A model generated the notes under the pieces. It did no database searches. It was not told the DNA's origin and saw only the letters and a program-made list of their open reading frames with translations. A program made the position numbers and the translations under genes. This document shows positions 10,670 through 14,416 of a stretch of 14,416 bases of DNA, piece by piece (position 1 is the stretch's first letter; every line of letters starts with the position of its first letter). The DNA lies in contig JACCYY010000008.1 of NCBI GenBank assembly GCA_013696235.1, forward strand, positions 1-14,416, given 5' to 3'. The stretch comes from Sporichthyaceae bacterium. Its GTDB lineage: Bacteria > Actinomycetota > Actinomycetes > JACCYY01.

Positions 10670-11404
10670 GTGTCATCGGCGGTGATCGTGCGCGAGGCCA
10701 GCAAGAGCTTCCAGCTCAGGCACGACTTCACGATTCGCGATGCCTTGGCCAATCGCCGCAAGCGCCAGGATCCCAGCAACATCGTGCAAGCGCTCGAGGA
10801 CGTGAGCTTTCACGTGGACCAAGGTGAGGGACTGGCCCTCATGGGCCAGAACGGTTCTGGCAAGAGCACTCTGCTCAAGTTGATCTCAGGCGTTATGCAG
10901 CCAGACTCAGGCACGGTGCACGTTCGTGGGACGATCGCCGGCCTGATCGACGTCGGTGCTGGCCTGCATCCCGAGCTGACCTGCCGCGAGAACATCTACC
11001 TCAACTCCGCGATCCTCGGCATGACCCGTGCCCAGACGGCGACCAACTTCGACGCGATCGTCAGCTTTGCAGGCCTCGAACGCTTCCTCGACACCCAGGC
11101 GCGGTTCCTGTCCTCCGGCATGTTCAGCCGGCTCGGATTCTCGGTGGCGATCCACACCGAGCCCGACATCTTCCTGGTCGACGAGGTCCTCGCGGTCGGC
11201 GACGGGCAGTTCAAGCGCAAGTGCAGGCGCGCCCTGATCGCCCAGCGCGTGAAGGGTATGACGTTGATCATCGTCGCTCACGAGGTCGACCTGCTGCGTC
11301 GGCTGTGCTCGAACGCCGTGGTGCTGGACCAGGGGCGGGTCGTGTTCCAGGGTCCGCTCGCCGACGCGGAGAAAGTCACCGGCGATGACGACGATGGGAA
11401 CTAG
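10670..11404 (+). CDS. wzt: Polysaccharide export ABC transporter ATPase (Wzt/TagH family)
   Basis: The 244-residue ATPase powers the permease encoded just upstream. Walker A is G-Q-N-G-S-G-K-S-T at 59-67. The signature region L-S-S-G-M-F-S-R-L-G-F-S-V-A (around 148-151) is the S-S-G-M form typical of polysaccharide exporters. Walker B is I-F-L-V-D-E ending at D171-E172, and the switch His is H204 in V-A-H-E. The protein stops soon after the nucleotide-binding domain, so it lacks the C-terminal carbohydrate-recognition domain of O-antigen Wzt proteins that sense a capped chain end. Export is then probably coupled to synthesis or independent of a cap (inference). The start is GTG, with GAGGAG at 10655-10660 nine bases upstream. 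The 3' end overlaps the next gene by 20 bases. Confidence 0.93.
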   Translation: MSSAVIVREASKSFQLRHDFTIRDALANRRKRQDPSNIVQALEDVSFHVDQGEGLALMGQNGSGKSTLLKLISGVMQPDSGTVHVRGTIAGLIDVGAGLHPELTCRENIYLNSAILGMTRAQTATNFDAIVSFAGLERFLDTQARFLSSGMFSRLGFSVAIHTEPDIFLVDEVLAVGDGQFKRKCRRALIAQRVKGMTLIIVAHEVDLLRRLCSNAVVLDQGRVVFQGPLADAEKVTGDDDDGN

Positions 11405-12473
11405 CCCGGCGTCGTCCCGTCCCGTTCGCGACGGCGCAACGGGACAGAGTCGGCTCCTGCACGTCCCGCCGGACGAAGTGATCGCCCCGCTCCACATGGA
11501 CCTACCGGTCGCGCTCAGCACGTACGACGACGCCATCGCCTTCCCGCTCACGACCAGGCCGGGTAAGCCCCGCATCTTCGGCGCGGTGTACGAGCGAGAC
11601 GGCCGGCTCGTGCCCGACAGCGAGCGGCCGAAACGCAACCGGTCCTGGCGGCCCAACCCGAGCCGGCTGCGCGGGACCGGTTCGAGCTCCCCGGTGCGGG
11701 TGCCGGGACGGACGTTCTATGCCGGGCACTTCCGTCCAGGCTTCGGCCACGTCCTGGTGGAGACCTTGCCGCGGTTCTGGCCGGACCTCGACTACGACAC
11801 GTTCGACCAGTTCGCGCTCTATCCCACCCGCGCCGGCCAGACCAGGACTGCGCCCAACCTCCCGCGGTACGCAGTCGACCTGCTGCACGCGCTCGGGGTC
11901 CGACCGGACCGGTCCCTCCTGGTCAGCACGCAGGCCCTCCAGTTCGAGGAGCTCGTGGTGGCGACCCCGGCGTTCTGGCTCAGGCGCGGCAGCAACCCGG
12001 TGTGCGCCGAGCCGTTCCGGCGCATCGGTGACGCGCTGGACGACCGGCCCGACCACGATCGGCTGCCGACGGACTCGCGGCGCATCTACCTCAGTCGGGC
12101 CAGGCTGCGGCCGCCGCAGCGCCGCGCACTCAACGAGGCGGGCATCGAGGACCTCATGCGCCTGGCCGGCTTCGCGGTGATCCACCCGCAGGAGCACCCG
12201 GTGCAGACGCAGATCCGGATGATCCGGCGAGCAGACGCGATCGCCGGCTGCGACGGCTCGGCCCTGCACCTCGGTGCGTTCGCCCGACCGGGTACGACGC
12301 TGCTGGCGATCGACTCGCGCACCGTGCTGAACCAGCTCATCATCGACGAACTCAGCGGTCTTGACGCGGTGCACGTGTATGCCGTCGACCACGCCATCGT
12401 GGGTCGCACGGGGGAGTGGGAAGCCGACCTCGACCGCGTCCGCGAGGCGATGGCGGCCGCCGGACTCGACTGA
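11385..12473 (+). CDS. GT61-family glycosyltransferase
   Basis: The 362-residue protein shows the pattern of bacterial GT61 (DUF563) enzymes, found in capsule and surface-glycan loci. F-G-H-V-L-V-E-T-L-P-R-F-W lies at 120-132, R-I-Y-L-S-R-A-R-L begins at 233 and is followed by R-R-A-L-N-E, and Q-I-R-M-I-R-R-A-D-A-I-A-G-C-D-G-S-A-L-H-L runs across about 276-297. There is no signal peptide or membrane span, so it should act in the cytoplasm, probably adding a side-branch or terminal sugar before export. The sugar cannot be predicted. It overlaps wzt by 20 bases; GGAGAAAG at 11368-11375 is a suitable ribosome site, and a second ATG three codons on is an alternative. It is the last gene of the plus-strand run and converges with metF. 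Confidence 0.82.
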   Translation: MTTMGTSPASSRPVRDGATGQSRLLHVPPDEVIAPLHMDLPVALSTYDDAIAFPLTTRPGKPRIFGAVYERDGRLVPDSERPKRNRSWRPNPSRLRGTGSSSPVRVPGRTFYAGHFRPGFGHVLVETLPRFWPDLDYDTFDQFALYPTRAGQTRTAPNLPRYAVDLLHALGVRPDRSLLVSTQALQFEELVVATPAFWLRRGSNPVCAEPFRRIGDALDDRPDHDRLPTDSRRIYLSRARLRPPQRRALNEAGIEDLMRLAGFAVIHPQEHPVQTQIRMIRRADAIAGCDGSALHLGAFARPGTTLLAIDSRTVLNQLIIDELSGLDAVHVYAVDHAIVGRTGEWEADLDRVREAMAAAGLD

Positions 12474-12493
12474 GCTCGACTGGATCTCGACTG
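12465..12493 (+). repeat. Three spaced copies of CTCGACTG at the end of the operon
   Basis: CTCGACTG occurs at 12465-12472, 12475-12482 and 12486-12493, with periods of 10 and 11 bases. The first copy spans the stop of the GT61 gene. This looks like small local duplication; no function is evident. Confidence 0.5.
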
Positions 12494-12500
12494 GATCCTG

Positions 12501-12518
12501 GCCGGCGGGCTAGCCGGC
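12501..12518. terminator. Possible bidirectional terminator hairpin between convergent genes
   Basis: GCCGGC at 12501-12506 can pair with GCCGGC at 12513-12518 around a six-base loop. It lies between the converging ends of the GT61 gene and metF and includes the metF stop. There is no T-run on either side, so a Rho-independent terminator is only a weak suggestion. Confidence 0.3.
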
Positions 12519-13415
12519 GAGGTGCCGAGACCGGTCGAGCCCGAGCTCGGCATAGATCTCCCTCGTCGCGGTCGAGTTGTTGAGCGTGTAGAAATGCAGC
12601 CCCGGTGCGCCCTCGGCCAGCAGCCGCTGGGCCATGTCGGCGGCGTGCGCGGCGCCCACCGAACGGACCGCCTGGGGGTCGTCGGCCACCGCGGCGAGCC
12701 GGGCGGCGAGGTCAGCCGGCAGGCTGGCACCGGAGAGGACGGCGAACCGCTCGATCTGCGCGAGGTTCGTGACCGGCATGAGCCCGGGGATGATCGGTAC
12801 GTCGCAACCGGCAGCTACCACGTCGTCGCGCAGTCGCAGGTAGTCCTCGACCCGGAAGAACATCTGGGTCACGGCGAAGTCGGCACCGGCCCGAACCTTC
12901 GAGACGAGGTGCGCCACGTCCGTGGCCCGGTCCGGCGATCGGGGATGCTTCTCCGGGAACGCCGCGACGCCGACGCTGAACGACCCGCTGGCCCGGACCA
13001 GGGCGACGAGCTCGGCCGCGTATCCGAGACCGTGCGGATGGCGGACCCAGTCGCCGGCGGGGTCCCCGGGAGGATCCCCCCGGAGCGCGAGCACGGTCCG
13101 GACCCCCGCGTCTGCGTACTGCCCGATCACGTGGCGGAGCTCGCTCACTGAGTGGGAGACCGCAGTGAGGTGCCCCACCGGCGTCAGCGTCGTGTCGGAG
13201 GCGATGCGAGCGGTCGTCCGAACGGTGCGATCGCGGGTGGCACCACCGGCACCGTAGGTGACCGACACGAACGTGGGTCTGAGCGCCTCCAGCTCGCGAA
13301 TCGCCCGCCAGAGCGCGACCTCGCCGGCCTCGGACCGTGGCGGCATGAACTCGAAGGAGAAGGCGGGCTCGCCGCGGCGCAGAAGATCACCGATGGACGG
13401 TGCCAGATCGGCCAT
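12510..13415 (-). CDS. metF: Methylenetetrahydrofolate reductase
   Basis: MetF reduces 5,10-methylenetetrahydrofolate to 5-methyltetrahydrofolate using FAD, supplying the methyl group for methionine synthesis in the cytoplasm. The 301 residues match the usual bacterial length and the single TIM-barrel domain. F-S-F-E-F-M-P-P-R at 19-27 holds the catalytic Glu (E22), and [12 protein letters not shown] is at 50-61. V-L-A-L-R-G-D-P-P at 108-116 carries the flavin-site Asp (D114), and [10 protein letters not shown] and I-P-G-L-M-P-V-T follow. The ATG has a GAGAGGAGA ribosome site (13425-13433 on the complement), nine bases away. It is convergent with the galactan operon and divergent from a sulfotransferase gene, and has no evident functional tie to either. 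It seems to be a housekeeping gene lying within the surface-glycan locus. Confidence 0.96.
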   Translation of the reverse strand: MADLAPSIGDLLRRGEPAFSFEFMPPRSEAGEVALWRAIRELEALRPTFVSVTYGAGGATRDRTVRTTARIASDTTLTPVGHLTAVSHSVSELRHVIGQYADAGVRTVLALRGDPPGDPAGDWVRHPHGLGYAAELVALVRASGSFSVGVAAFPEKHPRSPDRATDVAHLVSKVRAGADFAVTQMFFRVEDYLRLRDDVVAAGCDVPIIPGLMPVTNLAQIERFAVLSGASLPADLAARLAAVADDPQAVRSVGAAHAADMAQRLLAEGAPGLHFYTLNNSTATREIYAELGLDRSRHLAG

Positions 13416-13466
13416 CCGGGCGGCTCTCCTCTCGCACCAGGTGGTCCCAGTCGTCCCCGATCGACC

Positions 13467-13472
13467 AGGTTA
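13467..13472 (-). promoter_or_regulatory. Possible -10 element for metF
   Basis: On the minus strand this reads TAACCT, a form of the actinobacterial TAnnnT -10 hexamer, about 50 bases before the metF start. No clear -35 box is visible. The same hexamer occurs on the plus strand at 13525-13530, giving a mirrored divergent arrangement. Confidence 0.3.
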
Positions 13473-13524
13473 GCGACCGCGAGTCGTCTCGGGAGCGCGC
13501 CCGGCAGCGCCGACCGCCCGCAGA

Positions 13525-13530
13525 TAACCT
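13525..13530 (+). promoter_or_regulatory. Possible -10 element for the downstream sulfotransferase
   Basis: TAACCT, preceded by AGA, lies eight bases before an ATG at 13538. That is the spacing expected if transcription starts at or next to the ATG, giving a leaderless transcript. No convincing -35 box is seen. Confidence 0.3.
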
Positions 13531-13537
13531 CGCCGTC

Positions 13538-13552
13538 ATGGGTGCGACGTGA
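13538..13552 (+). CDS. Possible four-codon leader (M-G-A-T) before the sulfotransferase
   Basis: The ATG at 13538 opens a four-codon frame whose TGA overlaps the GTG start of the next gene (GTGA, 13549-13552). With the -10 hexamer just upstream it could be a leaderless start that delivers ribosomes to a GTG that has no ribosome site. It is short enough to be chance. Confidence 0.2.
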   Translation: MGAT

Positions 13553-14397
13553 GGACCATCATCGTGCTCGGGATGCACCGCAGTGGTACCTCGGCCATCG
13601 CGCGCGCGCTGGGGCGCCTCGGTGCCGAGACCGGAGCGCCGGACCAGCTCGGCCACCTCGTCGAGCACCGCGGGCTGCGGACGGTGAACCGACAGCTCAT
13701 CAGCCGCGCCGGCGGGACCTGGGACGGGCCACCGCCTGGCGCGCACTGGCTCGATGACCCGCACCTGGAGCGCTTCGATGCCCGCGCCGCGGAAGCGATG
13801 CGGGCGGCGTTCGAGGACGCGGACGTCGTGGTCTGGAAGGACCCGCGCACCTGCCTCACCCTGCCGCGCTGGCTGCCGCATCTCGGCGATCGGCCGGTCG
13901 CGGTCATCATTCACCGGCACCCCGTCGAGGTGGCCGCATCCCTGGAGGTGCGCAACCGGATGGGCGCGAGCCTGTCGTTCGCAGTTTGGGAGCGCTACAA
14001 CGCCGAGGCACTCCGGCACGCGGCGGGCCTTCCGACCTTCGTCGTCGAGTACAGCCAGACGGTCAACGAACCGCGTGAATCCATCGTCGCCCTCGCCGAG
14101 GCGCTGGCGACCTGGGGGGTCACTCTGCCGAACGACCCGCGGACGACCGATGTCGGGCTCGTCGCCACCGAGCGCCATCACCAAGCCGACCTCGTCGATC
14201 GCTTCGACCACCCGGACGCGACGCCGTCACAGCTCGCGCTCTTCGAGCACCTCAGGCGGCTCGGGGGGGCGCATGACCTGCTCATCCCCCCGACTCCGGC
14301 TCCTGAGCCGAGCCAGGCCAGCGTCGACCTCATGCGACGCGCGGCTCGAAGGCGGCTGGAGCGCCGCACGCCATCTCGACCTCATCCGGTCCGATGA
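13549..14397 (+). CDS. Sulfotransferase family protein of the G-M-H-R-S-G-T-S subfamily
   Basis: This 282-residue cytoplasmic protein opens directly with the PAPS-binding loop G-M-H-R-S-G-T-S at 8-15. It has a W-K-D-P-R motif at 96-100 and R123 with S131 in H-R-H-P-V-E-V-A-A-S, the canonical 3'-phosphate pair eight residues apart. The loop sequence, the W-K-D-P-R motif and the shorter length separate it from the five array members, so it is not a recent copy of them. Related proteins are commonly found in bacterial surface-polysaccharide clusters. The GTG start lacks a clear ribosome site; no earlier in-frame start is available nearby. Its stop overlaps the ATG of another gene at 14394, suggesting a second operon of the same locus. 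Acceptor unknown. Confidence 0.85.
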   Translation: MRTIIVLGMHRSGTSAIARALGRLGAETGAPDQLGHLVEHRGLRTVNRQLISRAGGTWDGPPPGAHWLDDPHLERFDARAAEAMRAAFEDADVVVWKDPRTCLTLPRWLPHLGDRPVAVIIHRHPVEVAASLEVRNRMGASLSFAVWERYNAEALRHAAGLPTFVVEYSQTVNEPRESIVALAEALATWGVTLPNDPRTTDVGLVATERHHQADLVDRFDHPDATPSQLALFEHLRRLGGAHDLLIPPTPAPEPSQASVDLMRRAARRRLERRTPSRPHPVR

Positions 14398-14416
14398 CCG
14401 AGCGCGATGACGGACT
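14394..14416 (+). CDS. Start of a further gene (cut off)
   Basis: An ATG in an ATGA overlap with the preceding sulfotransferase stop opens a frame reading M-T-E-R-D-D-G up to the window edge. The overlap follows the style of the other genes here, which is the only support. Nothing can be said of its function. Confidence 0.45.

Noticed and set aside
12522..13757. Plus-strand open frames opposite metF
   Set aside because: metF on the minus strand is unmistakable and these frames have no motifs.

Overview
The window is high-GC DNA with dense, mostly same-strand genes, many joined by 4-base ATGA/GTGA stop-start overlaps. Together with a UDP-galactopyranose mutase and a large two-domain galactofuranosyltransferase that resemble the mycobacterial Glf and GlfT2 proteins, this points to an actinomycete. 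The genus cannot be fixed from the sequence; a Nocardioidaceae-like (Propionibacteriales) host is a guess.

Region 1 (1-5510) is a tandem array of five paralogous sulfotransferase-fold proteins, the first cut by the window edge. Each of the four complete members starts with an H-I-G-x-x-K-[ST]-G-[ST]-[ST] loop of the PAPS-binding type. All five carry an S-x-E-[LF] motif, an R-[DM]-L-A-x-x-[ILV]-x-x-x-W block where the 3'-phosphate site should lie, and a distinctive downstream block ending in L/F-x-x-[VLF]-N. Members 2, 4 and 5 keep the Ser eight residues after the Arg; members 1 and 3 do not.

Region 2 (5507-12473) continues on the same strand with a GlfT1-like GT2 glycosyltransferase, Glf, GlfT2, an ABC-2 polysaccharide-export permease (Wzm type), its ATPase (Wzt type, without a C-terminal glycan-binding domain) and a GT61-family glycosyltransferase. 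This is a set for making UDP-galactofuranose, polymerising a lipid-linked galactan in the cytoplasm and exporting it. The longest break in the run is 146-147 bases ahead of glf. An 11-codon open frame sits between glfT2 and wzm, joined to both by overlapping stops and starts.

Region 3 (12474-14416) holds a convergent metF on the minus strand (methylenetetrahydrofolate reductase, housekeeping). A short divergent promoter region then leads into a sulfotransferase of a different subfamily on the plus strand, and another gene begins at the last bases of the window.

The leading interpretation (inference) is a locus for a cell-surface galactofuranan that is decorated, probably by sulfation, by a battery of diverged sulfotransferase-like enzymes encoded with the polymerase and exporter. 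No PAPS-synthesis genes, lipid-carrier initiating transferase or arabinan/mycolate genes are in view.
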